DNA of 21,777 nucleotides, from contig JAHENH010000085.1 in assembly GCA_018609935.1 (NCBI GenBank), positions 1-21,777 on the forward strand, in the 5' to 3' direction. The stretch is from Halobacteriales archaeon (GTDB lineage Archaea > Halobacteriota > Halobacteria > Halorutilales > JAHENH01). The position numbers and the translations under genes were made by a program. Each line of letters opens with the position of its first letter. Positions within the stretch are counted from its first letter, which is position 1. Below the pieces are notes generated by a model. That model made no database searches and had not been told where the DNA came from. It saw only the letters and a program-made list of their open reading frames with translations. This document shows, piece by piece, positions 6,860 through 14,940 of this stretch.

Positions 6860-7655
6860 TATTGATATAAAAAAAACGTTAGACGGTGGCCAAACATTTT
6901 TATGGGGATATAAAGATGGTAAATATAGTACCGTTGCTAATGGAAATAAAATATTGATATCTAAAACAAAAAATGGTATAAAATACACGGGAGGGTCAAG
7001 GGAATATATTAAAAAAAGAGTTGGTCTAAACCATAACCTAGAACAAATAAGAAAAGAACTTCCGGATGATAAAATTCTAAATAAAGCTATACAAGACCAT
7101 GCTGATGCTAAAATAGTTAATGATCCATTTTTTGGATGTGTTATTTCATTTATCATAAGTGCGAATAACCGTATTGATAGAACTAAGAATTTAGTTAATA
7201 AAATTAAGAAAAACTATGGAAAACAAATAGATGGTTCATATAGTTTCCCTCTACCCGAAACCTTGGCTAGAGTAAATGAACAGGAATATAGAGATATAGG
7301 GCTTGGATATCGTGCTCCTTATGTTAAAGGTACTTCAACAAAAATATTGAAAGGAGAGGTAAAAAAAGAGGAGATATTAGATATGAGGTATGAAAAAGCT
7401 AGAAAAGAATTAAAAAAATTACCTGGTGTTGGAGACAAAGTATCAGACTGTATTCTTTTATTTTCATTAGGTTTTAAAGAATCTGCACCACTTGATACTT
7501 GGATTTTAAAAGGTATAGAAAAATATTATCCAGACCTAAATAAAAATAGATATACAGAAACATCTGAAGCTTTTCGGGAATATTTTGGTAAATTTTCGGG
7601 TTTTGCACAGAATTTTCTTTTTCATTATTTCCGTGATTCAAAAATATCAAATTAA
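6840..7655 (+). CDS. 8-oxoguanine DNA glycosylase/AP lyase, OGG1 family
   Basis: 271 aa. It excises oxidised guanine from DNA and nicks the abasic site. The N-terminal domain has GGQTFLWGY (16-24), the counterpart of GQSFRW in OGG1. The glycosylase core has FIISANNRIDRTKNLV (104-119), LGYRAPYV (155-162), and the helix-hairpin-helix LPGVGDKVSDCILLFSLG (194-211) with catalytic Lys200, followed by the GPD aspartate Asp219 in APLDTW. These line up with Lys249 and Asp268 of human OGG1, so this is the OGG1 branch rather than AlkA or MutY; no Fe-S cysteine cluster is present. The ATG lies inside the end of the HAD gene. Useful in an organism with an aerobic oxidase, as encoded later in this window. 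Confidence 0.9.
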   Translation: MEEIKANIDIKKTLDGGQTFLWGYKDGKYSTVANGNKILISKTKNGIKYTGGSREYIKKRVGLNHNLEQIRKELPDDKILNKAIQDHADAKIVNDPFFGCVISFIISANNRIDRTKNLVNKIKKNYGKQIDGSYSFPLPETLARVNEQEYRDIGLGYRAPYVKGTSTKILKGEVKKEEILDMRYEKARKELKKLPGVGDKVSDCILLFSLGFKESAPLDTWILKGIEKYYPDLNKNRYTETSEAFREYFGKFSGFAQNFLFHYFRDSKISN

Positions 7656-7724
7656 ATGTATATTAGTTAAAGATATAAGATAAATATGTAAAAATAGAAA
7701 ATATTATATTAATTATCTATGTCT

Positions 7725-7737
7725 AAGTATAAATAAT
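7725..7737 (+). promoter_or_regulatory. Probable TATA box for malate dehydrogenase
   Basis: AAGTATAAATAAT lies 55-67 bases before the ATG at 7792, with a purine-rich stretch just upstream that could serve as BRE. Predicted start near 7760 and a leader of about 30 bases. Confidence 0.45.
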
Positions 7738-7791
7738 TTAAATTGAAGTAGTTTCGCTTAGCTTAAGAGGTATTCACTGTCAAATTATGAC

Positions 7792-8691
7792 ATGGGGTTT
7801 AAAGTCTCAATAGTGGGGGCGGCTGGTACTGTAGGAGCTGAAGTTGGATTTCTGGTAGGATTGGAAGGATTTGCGGATGAAATAGTATATATAGATATCT
7901 TGGAGGATAAAGCAATAGGGCAGGCACACGATACATCACATGGAATTTCATATGATTCCCATACCAATGTATATCAAGGAGAATATGAGGATGCTGAAGA
8001 CAGTGATGTAGTTGTTATAACTGCAGGTAAGCCCAGAGAACCAGGTATGTCACGGCTAGATCTAGCTGAAGAAAACAAACCCATAATGGAAGATATATCA
8101 GACCAAATAGAACAGTACTGTCCTGAAGCAATAAGCATCATAACTACAAACCCGATGGATGTGATGAACTATCATCTATACAAGTTTGGAAATAGACCAA
8201 GAGAAAAAGTCCTGGGTTTCGGAGGAAGACTAGACACTGCAAGATTCAGGTATGTATTAGCTGAAAGATTCAACACCTCACCAATAAATATAGATGCGAC
8301 AATCCTAGGAGAACACGGAGATTCACAGGTTCCAGTATTCTCAAAGGTAAAAGTGGATGGAGAATCACCAAGTTTCAACGAAGACCAAAGAGAACAGATA
8401 AACGAAGAACTCCAGGAAAGTGCTATGAACGTAATAGAGAAAAAAGAAGCCACCCAGTTTGGACCTGCAAGAGGCGTAACACACACAATAAAATCCATAG
8501 CACAAAACAAAGGTGAACTAATACCAACAAGCATAGTCCTAGACGGAGAATACGGACATGAAGACGTCTCAGTTGGAGTTCCAGCAAAAATACATGAAGA
8601 CGGAGCAGAAATAATCGAATGGAGTCTAAAAGAATACGAACAAGAAAAATTCAACCAATCAGCAGAAAAACTATACAACGCACAACACTAA
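7792..8691 (+). CDS. mdh: Malate dehydrogenase, haloarchaeal LDH-like type
   Basis: 299 aa. NAD(P)-dependent interconversion of malate and oxaloacetate in the TCA cycle. Seen: the dinucleotide loop GAAGTVG (9-15), the substrate-loop arginines Arg82 and Arg88 in KPREPGMSRLDL (Arg at the first position selects malate over lactate), ITTNPMDVMNYHLY (116-130), Asp148 and Arg151 in GRLDTARFRY, and the catalytic His175 in GEHGDSQVPVFSK. The sequence follows the tetrameric Haloarcula marismortui enzyme closely (GFGGRLDxARFRYVL, GPARGV, GHEDxxxGVP) and has a marked excess of Asp and Glu, as in salt-adapted enzymes. The ATG chosen leaves one residue before the FKVSIVGAAG strand. It is a single-gene unit with its own TATA box, followed by a T-rich terminator. 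Confidence 0.95.
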   Translation: MGFKVSIVGAAGTVGAEVGFLVGLEGFADEIVYIDILEDKAIGQAHDTSHGISYDSHTNVYQGEYEDAEDSDVVVITAGKPREPGMSRLDLAEENKPIMEDISDQIEQYCPEAISIITTNPMDVMNYHLYKFGNRPREKVLGFGGRLDTARFRYVLAERFNTSPINIDATILGEHGDSQVPVFSKVKVDGESPSFNEDQREQINEELQESAMNVIEKKEATQFGPARGVTHTIKSIAQNKGELIPTSIVLDGEYGHEDVSVGVPAKIHEDGAEIIEWSLKEYEQEKFNQSAEKLYNAQH

Positions 8692-8706
8692 CAAATAATA
8701 TAATAT

Positions 8707-8768
8707 ATTTATTTTTTATTTTAGATGTTTTTATTTTTTAGATTTTTTACTGTGGTTTTTATTTTTTT
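8707..8768 (+). terminator. T-rich archaeal terminator after mdh
   Basis: Within about 60 bases there are five runs of five to seven T (for example TTTTTTATTTT at 8712, TTTTTTAC near 8743, TTTTTATTTTTTTG at 8756) starting 16 bases after the mdh stop. Archaeal RNA polymerase terminates on such U-rich tracts without needing a hairpin. Confidence 0.65.
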
Positions 8769-8795
8769 GATTTTCAATAAATGTAATAGATGCTT

Positions 8796-8809
8796 GATAT
8801 AATATATAG
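8796..8809 (+). promoter_or_regulatory. Possible TATA box for the ATP synthase genes
   Basis: GATATAATATATAG precedes the H-I gene pair. A second AT-rich box, TTATTATATTTATA (about 8824-8837), would place transcription start near 8862 and fits better with the ATG at 8884; either may be used. Confidence 0.35.
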
Positions 8810-8883
8810 TTCTTAATTTTTTTTTATTATATTTATAACTATGAATCGTGAAGTCTTTAGGTTTGACGGTACTTCGATCTTCA

Positions 8884-9216
8884 ATGGCCAACGAAGAAAC
8901 TCTGAGGAAAATTAAAGATGCTGAAAAAGAAGCTGAAAAAATAAAAGAAGACGCAAGAAAAAAGGCTGAAGAGTTAAGGAAAGAAGGAGAAGAAAAAGGA
9001 GAAGAGATCATAGAAGAAGCTGAAGAAAAAGCAGATAAGTTGAGGGAAAAAAGAATACAAAAATCAAAACAAGAGATTGAACAAGAAGTTCAAGAAATAA
9101 AACAGAAAGCTAGAGGCGAAGCGGATGACCTCAGAGACAAAATAGAAGAAAATAGAGAGGGAACTGTAGAGCTTATTATAGAAAAGTTAAAAGATAGGAT
9201 ATCACAGATAAACTAA
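8884..9216 (+). CDS. atpH: A-type ATP synthase subunit H (peripheral stalk)
   Basis: 110 aa from the ATG at 8884 (starting MANEETLRKIKDAEKEAEK). Almost the whole protein is one charged coiled coil with few hydrophobic positions and no membrane segment, typical of subunit H (AhaH), which pairs with subunit E in the peripheral stalk and links the catalytic head to subunit I. A GTG at 8848 would add twelve residues (MKSLGLTVLRSS) unlike family N-termini and lies too close to the upstream TATA-like boxes, so it was not chosen. It is immediately followed, 13 bases on, by subunit I, the normal archaeal order. Because low-complexity coiled coils look alike, the assignment leans on this neighbour. 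Confidence 0.85.
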   Translation: MANEETLRKIKDAEKEAEKIKEDARKKAEELRKEGEEKGEEIIEEAEEKADKLREKRIQKSKQEIEQEVQEIKQKARGEADDLRDKIEENREGTVELIIEKLKDRISQIN

Positions 9217-9229
9217 AGACTTGTAGAAA

Positions 9230-11266
9230 ATGAGACCGGAACAGATGAGTAAAGTATCGATAATAGGTTCAAAGAAAATACTATCAGATACAATAGAAAA
9301 ACTACATGATCTAAATCTTATCCACATAGACGAATATGGAGGGGAGTGGGAAGGATTCGAAAAGGGTAATCCTATAGAAGGATCAAATGAAGTTAGTGAA
9401 AAATTAATTCAAATCAGGTCTATTGAAGATATTTTAGATGTAAAAAAAGAAGATTTTGAGTCTCCAGAAAAAGTTGACGAAGAAAGACTTGAAGATATTA
9501 GAGAGGAAGTAAACCAACTAGAAGATAAAAGTAGAGATATAAGGGAAGAGCTCCGTGAGATACAAGAACGTAAAGAAGAACTAAAACCTTTTGCAGACCT
9601 GGGTATAGATTTAGATCTTCTCCAAGATTATAGAACCATAGAAATAGCAGTAGGACAAGGAAATAGGGAAAATATAAGATCAAATCTTGAACAAAATGAA
9701 AATATAAAAGAATTTGAAATAATCGGTGAGGATATATTAGCTATTATAGCTAAAGCAGGGCTAAACGATGTCTTATCTAAAACTAATTTTTCGCCTATAG
9801 AGATACCAGATGAAGAAGGGAATCCCGAAGAAATAGTTGAAAAATTAGAAAATAAAGAAAATGAATTAAATGACAAGTTAGAAAACATAAGAGAGGAAAA
9901 AGAAAAACTTGCTAAAGAAGTAGCGGATCTTTTATTTTCAGCAGAAGAAGAATTCAAAATTGAGGCAGAAAAAAAGGAAGTACCAATTCATTTCGCTACT
10001 ACCGAACATTCCTTTATAGCTGAAGGCTGGATTCCAACTAAAAACCTTGAAAACCTAAAAAATGAACTTAAAAAATCTATTAATGGTGGAATAGACATAG
10101 AAGAAATAGATAGAGTAAAATATACTGAAAATGATGCTCCAGTAAAACAAGATAATCCAAATATATCTTCTCCATTTGAACTTTTAGTGAGAGCTATTAA
10201 TATTCCTAAATATTCCGAAATAGATCCTACGTTAGCTATCTTTCTAACTTTTCCAGCATTATTTGGTTTCATGATAGGTGATGTAGGATATGGTTTACTT
10301 TATATAGCAATAGGATATCTAATCTACGATAAAATGAAGGGAAATGCTTGGAAAAGTCTAGGCGGAGTAGCTATGTGGGCAGGTATTTTTACTGTTATAT
10401 TCGGATTCCTATATGGTGAGTTATTTGGATCTCATATAGTTTCAAATATTCTTTGGGGTGGAAGTGCTCCTATACATAAGGGCCTAAGTAGTGATTGGGC
10501 ATTAATATGGCTTATAGTAGCTTTAATTGTAGCATTAATCCACCTTAATATAGGATATATATTCGGATTTATAAACGAAGTTAGCCACGGATTCAAAGAA
10601 GCTATATTGGAAAATATCTCTTGGTTACTCCTTATGGATGGAGTTTGGATATGGATTTTTAGTAAACATGCTGGAAATGGAAAACCCCCATTTCTAATAG
10701 GAGGTGAAAGTGTCTTCAACTCTAGCCCGGTAGCTCTTGGTTTTACAGGAATTCCAGAGAGTATTGGGGTTATAGGTCTTGGAATAGGACTAATTGGTTT
10801 TATAGGCGTATTAGCAGGTGAGGTTATTGCTCAAGGAGGGAAAATAGGCGCCTTAATTGGAGGATTTGAAAGCTTAAACACATTAGTAAATGTTTTATCT
10901 TATACAAGAATCACAGCTGTACTTTTAGCCAAAGCAGGAATGGCATTTGTCGTTAATTTAATGGTATTTGGGGCATACAAACATGGAGAGGAACTACATT
11001 TACTTATCGGTAAAACATGTGCAGAAATTTCTGGATGTCATATTGAAAACGTCTTGTTTCCAGGGCTTTCAGAAATGGGTATAGGAGGTATAATAGGAGG
11101 TATATTAGTCTTAATAATAGGACACATGTTAGTTTTAGCTCTTGGAATAACAAGTGCTGGACTACAGGCTGTACGTTTAGAATATGTAGAATTCTTCTCA
11201 AAATTCTACAAAGGAGGGGGAGAAGAATATAATCCATTTGGACACGAAAAAGAATTTACTGAGTAA
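9230..11266 (+). CDS. atpI: A-type ATP synthase subunit I (a subunit)
   Basis: 678 aa. The membrane stator of the archaeal ATP synthase: its C-terminal half forms the ion half-channels beside the c-ring, and its N-terminal half is the cytoplasmic arm joined to the E-H stalks. Seen: N-terminal MRPEQMSKVSIIG; coiled coils about 83-118 and 200-236; FATTEHSFIAEGWIP (255-269), diagnostic of the family; then from about 333 seven or eight membrane helices, including LTFPALFGFMIGDVGYGL (339-356). The channel arginine is Arg560 in SYTRITAVLLAKAG, and the closing motif LQAVRLEYVEFFSKFYKGGGEEYNPF is at 645-670. Family-typical length. Normally genes for K, E, C, F, A, B and D follow; here the next gene is dtdA behind its own promoter, so the operon is split. 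Confidence 0.95.
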   Translation: MRPEQMSKVSIIGSKKILSDTIEKLHDLNLIHIDEYGGEWEGFEKGNPIEGSNEVSEKLIQIRSIEDILDVKKEDFESPEKVDEERLEDIREEVNQLEDKSRDIREELREIQERKEELKPFADLGIDLDLLQDYRTIEIAVGQGNRENIRSNLEQNENIKEFEIIGEDILAIIAKAGLNDVLSKTNFSPIEIPDEEGNPEEIVEKLENKENELNDKLENIREEKEKLAKEVADLLFSAEEEFKIEAEKKEVPIHFATTEHSFIAEGWIPTKNLENLKNELKKSINGGIDIEEIDRVKYTENDAPVKQDNPNISSPFELLVRAINIPKYSEIDPTLAIFLTFPALFGFMIGDVGYGLLYIAIGYLIYDKMKGNAWKSLGGVAMWAGIFTVIFGFLYGELFGSHIVSNILWGGSAPIHKGLSSDWALIWLIVALIVALIHLNIGYIFGFINEVSHGFKEAILENISWLLLMDGVWIWIFSKHAGNGKPPFLIGGESVFNSSPVALGFTGIPESIGVIGLGIGLIGFIGVLAGEVIAQGGKIGALIGGFESLNTLVNVLSYTRITAVLLAKAGMAFVVNLMVFGAYKHGEELHLLIGKTCAEISGCHIENVLFPGLSEMGIGGIIGGILVLIIGHMLVLALGITSAGLQAVRLEYVEFFSKFYKGGGEEYNPFGHEKEFTE

Positions 11267-11384
11267 ATAAATTAATATACAATATACATTTTATATATAA
11301 TAAAATACATCATTAGAACCATGAGTGAAAATTCTTAGGGATATTCTTATAAAGTTAACTAATTAGGGGAAATAGAATACATAT

Positions 11385-11396
11385 GTTTTATATACA
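11385..11396 (+). promoter_or_regulatory. Probable TATA box for dtdA
   Basis: GTTTTATATACA lies 49-60 bases before the ATG at 11445, predicting transcription start near 11417 and a short leader. It supports dtdA being transcribed separately from the ATP synthase genes. Confidence 0.45.
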
Positions 11397-11444
11397 AAAT
11401 CAAATAGTAAAGGATCCATCTAGGTATTTTGACATCTAATATCT

Positions 11445-12719
11445 ATGATAGGTATAGTTATTTCGAGAGAAGATAAAGCAAGTTTAAATATAAAAAATAG
11501 GCTTCTTGAAAAATGTGGTTGGAAAAAGAGAAAAAAGAATCGAGAATGGCAGATAGAATATATATGTAATGATAAAAATTTTATAATATTTGAAAAAGAA
11601 GGCTTACATTTATATTATGATAATATTGATAAAAAAATCGATGATTATTATGATATAGATCTATTAGTTTTTGGTTCAAGACACTCAGGGGGTGGAGGAA
11701 AACTCCTTACGGCCCATCCAACAGGGAACTGGGATCAAGCAGAATTTGGTGGTGAAACAAAAAGTCTGTCTGTCCCAGATCCAAGTTCTATTAGACATAT
11801 TTTGTTATACTTTAAATCTAACAAACCTAAAGGATACGATTATTCACTTGAAGCTACCCATCATGGTCCAACTGAACTTGATACACCTTCCTTATTTGTT
11901 GAAATAGGTAGTGGAGAAAAAGAATGGACTGATAAAGATGCAGCTAACATAGTAGCGAGTGGTATACTTTCACTTGAAAATAGACAAAAACCCAAGAAGA
12001 TAGCTTTAGGGGTAGGAGGAAGTCATTACTGTCCCAGGTTTACTCGTCTATTAGTTGATACAAATATAAGTTTTGGCCATATTATTCCAGATTATTGTCT
12101 TCCTGTCTCTGAAGAACTACTTAATGAGAGTTTCAGAAAATCGAATGCTGACTTTTTAGTTTTAGATGGGGAAGGTAAAAATTATTCTTTTAATCTGCCT
12201 GTAAAGAGTGAATCTAGATTGAGGGAAGTATCTAATGTAGATAGAAAGACGGCTGAAAAAATTAAGGGCTTCTTAGATGAGGATGTTAAGTTAACAAAAA
12301 AATCCAAAAATATTGAGAAAGTGAATCCCACTTTATTTAGCTGTAAAGATCTTATAAAAGAATCTCAAAGAATAAATAGAGAAAAATTTCTAAACCTAAT
12401 AGAAAATTATTGTATAGGTTATACTACAGATCAGGGGGAAGTAAAAAATATCATAATTAATTCGGAAAAATCTCTAAGAGATAAAATTATAAGTGAACTC
12501 ATTGATATACTCAGAGAGAAATATAAAGATGTTACGATTAAAAAAGATGAGATTATGGTAACAAAAAAGGTTTTTAGTCCGGAAAAAGCCAATAGATTAG
12601 GTGTCTCAGAGGGGCCAAAATTCGGAGATCTCTCCAGAGGGAACAAAATAGAAGTCGATGGAAAAACTATATCACCTGAACAAGTACATAAAGAAAAAAT
12701 AGAAAAATTCAAGATATAG
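11445..12719 (+). CDS. dtdA: D-aminoacyl-tRNA deacylase, archaeal DtdA
   Basis: 424 aa. A zinc-dependent hydrolase that frees D-amino acids from mischarged tRNA. The family core (about 1-265) shows the conserved blocks FGSRHSGGGGKLLTAHPTGN (76-95), EATHHGPTELDTPSLFVEIGSGEKEW (136-161) and GVGGSHYCPRF (189-199), which hold the histidines and acidic residues of the active site. A C-terminal extension of about 160 residues ends with RLGVSEGPKFGDLSRG (about 391-406) followed by a VDGKTISPE stretch. A comparable extension is, to my knowledge, present in haloarchaeal DtdA and absent from the short forms; its role is unknown. The final motif looks like a small substrate- or RNA-contacting module. 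The ATG at 11445 gives the normal MIGIVISRED start. Confidence 0.93.
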   Translation: MIGIVISREDKASLNIKNRLLEKCGWKKRKKNREWQIEYICNDKNFIIFEKEGLHLYYDNIDKKIDDYYDIDLLVFGSRHSGGGGKLLTAHPTGNWDQAEFGGETKSLSVPDPSSIRHILLYFKSNKPKGYDYSLEATHHGPTELDTPSLFVEIGSGEKEWTDKDAANIVASGILSLENRQKPKKIALGVGGSHYCPRFTRLLVDTNISFGHIIPDYCLPVSEELLNESFRKSNADFLVLDGEGKNYSFNLPVKSESRLREVSNVDRKTAEKIKGFLDEDVKLTKKSKNIEKVNPTLFSCKDLIKESQRINREKFLNLIENYCIGYTTDQGEVKNIIINSEKSLRDKIISELIDILREKYKDVTIKKDEIMVTKKVFSPEKANRLGVSEGPKFGDLSRGNKIEVDGKTISPEQVHKEKIEKFKI

Positions 12720-12846
12720 TTCCTAAAAACTAGAGAGTACCATTAATATAACAGACATAAAATATATTTTATTTAGTATATATTATAACTCGAAAATAAA
12801 TCTCTTAATAAGTAAAAAAGAATCCATTTTTATGATATTTAATGTA

Positions 12847-12864
12847 GTCTGACATTTGTCTGAC
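12847..12864 (+). promoter_or_regulatory. Two GTCTGAC direct repeats upstream of ftsZ
   Basis: GTCTGAC occurs at 12847-12853 and again at 12858-12864, an 11-base (one helical turn) spacing, just upstream of the presumed TATA box of ftsZ1. This is the usual place for an activator or for an operator overlapping BRE. In Haloferax, ftsZ genes are controlled by the ribbon-helix-helix factor CdrS; whether this repeat serves such a factor is conjecture. Confidence 0.4.
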
Positions 12865-12868
12865 TTAA

Positions 12869-12878
12869 CATTATAAGT
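12869..12878 (+). promoter_or_regulatory. Probable TATA box for ftsZ1-secE
   Basis: CATTATAAGT is centred about 26 bases before the ATG at 12899, so the transcript is predicted to be leaderless. A GGGAG four bases before the ATG would then be outside the mRNA. Confidence 0.45.
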
Positions 12879-12898
12879 TCGCCGGTAAGACGGGAGAC

Positions 12899-14035
12899 AT
12901 GGATAAAATAGTTCAAGATGCTCTAGAAGAAGGGGGAGACCCCAAAGATGGAGAAGGTAATGAAATTGGAAACACACAATCGAACGCAAGGATAGAAAAA
13001 ATGGATGCTGATGAAGTTGAAAAAACAGATGAAGAACTAAAAAAAGTTGTAAAAAACCTTGAAACAAAGATCACAGTAATAGGATGCGGCGGCGGAGGAA
13101 GTAACACTATAAATAGAATACAACAAGAAGGAATAAAAGGAGCTAGATTAATTGCAACTAATACAGATGCACAACATCTCCTAAATATAAATGCAGACAA
13201 AAAAATCCTGATAGGCCAAAAAAAGACAAAAGGAAGAGGAGCAGGATCAGTACCTAAAAAAGGAGAAGAGGCAGCACTTGAATCTCAAGAAGGAATTAAA
13301 AAGACTGTAGAAAACTCAGATATGGTGTTTATAACTGCAGGGCTAGGTGGTGGTACAGGAACAGGTGCTGCACCAGTAATAGCGCAAGCAGCACAAGATG
13401 AAGGAGCTCTAACAATTGGTATTGTAACTACTCCATTTGAATCTGAAGGACAAATAAGAAAAACAAATGCTCAAGCAGGACTTGAAAGGTTAAAAGAAAC
13501 ATGTGATACAGTAATAGTAGTACCTAATGATAAACTACTACAAACAGCTGGAAATCTACCCTTAAATAAAGCTTTCAAAATAGCGGATGAGGTTTTAATG
13601 AGAAGTGTAAAAGGCATAACTGAATTAATAACAAAACGTGCTCTAGTAAATCTAGATTTTGCAGATATACAGACAATAATGCAAGATGGGGGCGTAGCAA
13701 TGATAGGTCTTGGAGAAAGTGATACAGAAAATAGAGCACAGGATAGTATTAAAAAAGCTCTTAATTCACCACTACTTGACGTAAATATTCAGGGCGCTAC
13801 ATCAGCCCTAATAAATGTAACAGGAGGCCCCAATATGACAGTTGAAGAAGCTGAAAAAGCAATAAAAGAAATACATGAAAAAATACAGGATAACGCAAGA
13901 ATAATATGGGGTGCTTCAATAGACCCAAATCTAGAAAAAACAATGAGGACAATGATAGTAACCACTGGAGTTAAAAGCCCTCAAATATATGGTAATAAAA
14001 AACAACAAAATAATAATATAGATTTTGTAGAATAG
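12899..14035 (+). CDS. ftsZ1: Cell division GTPase FtsZ1
   Basis: 378 aa. A tubulin-like GTPase that polymerises into the mid-cell ring. A 55-residue acidic N-terminal extension (starting [14 protein letters not shown]) precedes the core. GTP contacts: GCGGGGSNT (62-70), NTDAQHL (88-94) and the signature GGGTGTG (150-156). The synergy (T7) loop NLDFAD (251-256) supplies the aspartate that completes the neighbour's active site. The C-terminal domain has [11 protein letters not shown] and RIIWGAS; the protein ends in a short linker and IDFVE, the tail peptide typical of haloarchaeal FtsZ1. Start, tail and following genes (secE, spt5) all match the FtsZ1 locus of Halobacteria, where FtsZ1 helps assemble the division machinery and FtsZ2 drives constriction. 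FtsZ2 is not in this window. Confidence 0.95.
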   Translation: MDKIVQDALEEGGDPKDGEGNEIGNTQSNARIEKMDADEVEKTDEELKKVVKNLETKITVIGCGGGGSNTINRIQQEGIKGARLIATNTDAQHLLNINADKKILIGQKKTKGRGAGSVPKKGEEAALESQEGIKKTVENSDMVFITAGLGGGTGTGAAPVIAQAAQDEGALTIGIVTTPFESEGQIRKTNAQAGLERLKETCDTVIVVPNDKLLQTAGNLPLNKAFKIADEVLMRSVKGITELITKRALVNLDFADIQTIMQDGGVAMIGLGESDTENRAQDSIKKALNSPLLDVNIQGATSALINVTGGPNMTVEEAEKAIKEIHEKIQDNARIIWGASIDPNLEKTMRTMIVTTGVKSPQIYGNKKQQNNNIDFVE

Positions 14036-14077
14036 ATATAGCGTAAATAGTAAGTTCATCTCGTTCCTTTTTACTAT

Positions 14078-14245
14078 ATGGATATAAGTAAAAATATAAA
14101 GGATTATATTAGAGTTTTAAAGCTTGCACGTACACCGGATCAAGAAGAATTTCAGCAGGTTGCACTCGTCGCAGGTATTGGGGTCTTAGTAATAGGAATA
14201 ATAGGATTTTTGATATTTGTCCTTATGAGGCCTCTACCTCCATAA
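14078..14245 (+). CDS. secE: Preprotein translocase subunit SecE (Sec61 gamma)
   Basis: 55 aa, a small gene easily overlooked. It starts MDISKNIKDYIRVLKLAR, an amphipathic helix lying on the membrane, then TPDQEEF, then one membrane helix (about residues 28-50, GIGVLVIGIIGFLIFVLM), ending RPLPP. Single-span architecture, the LKLARTPxxEEF motif and position between ftsZ1 and spt5 identify the gamma subunit of the archaeal SecYEG channel, which clamps the SecY halves together. It begins 42 bases after the ftsZ1 stop and is probably co-transcribed with it. No Shine-Dalgarno site is apparent. Confidence 0.93.
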   Translation: MDISKNIKDYIRVLKLARTPDQEEFQQVALVAGIGVLVIGIIGFLIFVLMRPLPP

Positions 14246-14380
14246 AAAACAATATATATCACATAAAAAATATATAAATAGAAAGGAAGTTAAAGATATA
14301 AAAAAATAATATAGTTAATTTTTCTATATATTCCTCCATAATAAATTTTTATTAAAAATATAGGATCCAAAAACTTGTTG

Positions 14381-14393
14381 AATATATAAAACT
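14381..14393 (+). promoter_or_regulatory. Probable TATA box for spt5
   Basis: AATATATAAAACT lies 49-61 bases before the ATG at 14442, in the 196-base gap after secE. Transcription would start near 14412. It suggests that spt5 also has its own promoter besides any read-through from ftsZ1-secE. Confidence 0.45.
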
Positions 14394-14441
14394 ATATTTA
14401 TGAATAAAAGATAGAGTGTAAAAGAAAACAAAGTGTTCTAA

Positions 14442-14891
14442 ATGCCAATATATGCTGTAAAAACTACTGCAAGACAAGAAAAAAATGTAGCCGAAGCCCT
14501 CCATGATAGGATGGAGGGATTAAAAGCTGTATTAGTTCCGAGTGATGGTACTGCTTACATCCTAGCTGAAGCTAATGGTAGAGATGAACTCGAAGCTACC
14601 GTAGATGAAATGAGGCACGCAAGATCAGTCACAAAAGGAGAAATGAAAGGTGAAGAAGAAATAAAAAGAGAAATTAACCCATTATTAACGCCAGAACCAT
14701 CTGTATCAGGAGTAAACGAGGGAGACATGGTAGAAGTCATAAGTGGACCTTTTAAAGGAGAGAAAGCATGGGTAAAAAGAGTAGACGACGCTAGTGAAGA
14801 AGTAACAGTAGAACTACATGAATCAACAGTACCAATACCGGTAACAGTTAGAGGTGACCACGTAAGGGTATTAGAAAGTGAAGAATCCTAA
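14442..14891 (+). CDS. spt5: Transcription elongation factor Spt5 (archaeal NusG)
   Basis: 149 aa. It binds the RNA polymerase clamp across the DNA cleft and raises processivity; its KOW domain contacts ribosome or RNA. The NGN domain spans about 1-85 (starting MPIYAVKTTARQEKNVAE, with VLVPSDGTAYILAEA in the middle). The KOW domain spans about 92-145 with GDMVEVISGPFKGEKAWV (94-111) and VTVELHESTVPIPVTVRGDHVRVL. Acidic composition and length fit haloarchaeal orthologues. Neighbouring ftsZ1-secE-spt5 is a conserved order. It converges with the oxidase operon across 49 bases. Confidence 0.96.
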   Translation: MPIYAVKTTARQEKNVAEALHDRMEGLKAVLVPSDGTAYILAEANGRDELEATVDEMRHARSVTKGEMKGEEEIKREINPLLTPEPSVSGVNEGDMVEVISGPFKGEKAWVKRVDDASEEVTVELHESTVPIPVTVRGDHVRVLESEES

Positions 14892-14940
14892 AATATCTTG
14901 ACAAATACAAAGAAAATACTAAATAATTTATTTTGTTAAT

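Noticed and set aside
8848..8883. GTG start giving subunit H twelve more residues
   Set aside because: The extra residues are unlike subunit H N-termini and the leader distances fit the ATG at 8884.
8721..9011. 96-codon minus-strand frame across the mdh-atpH spacer
   Set aside because: It arises from T-rich terminator sequence and the antisense of the coiled-coil gene.
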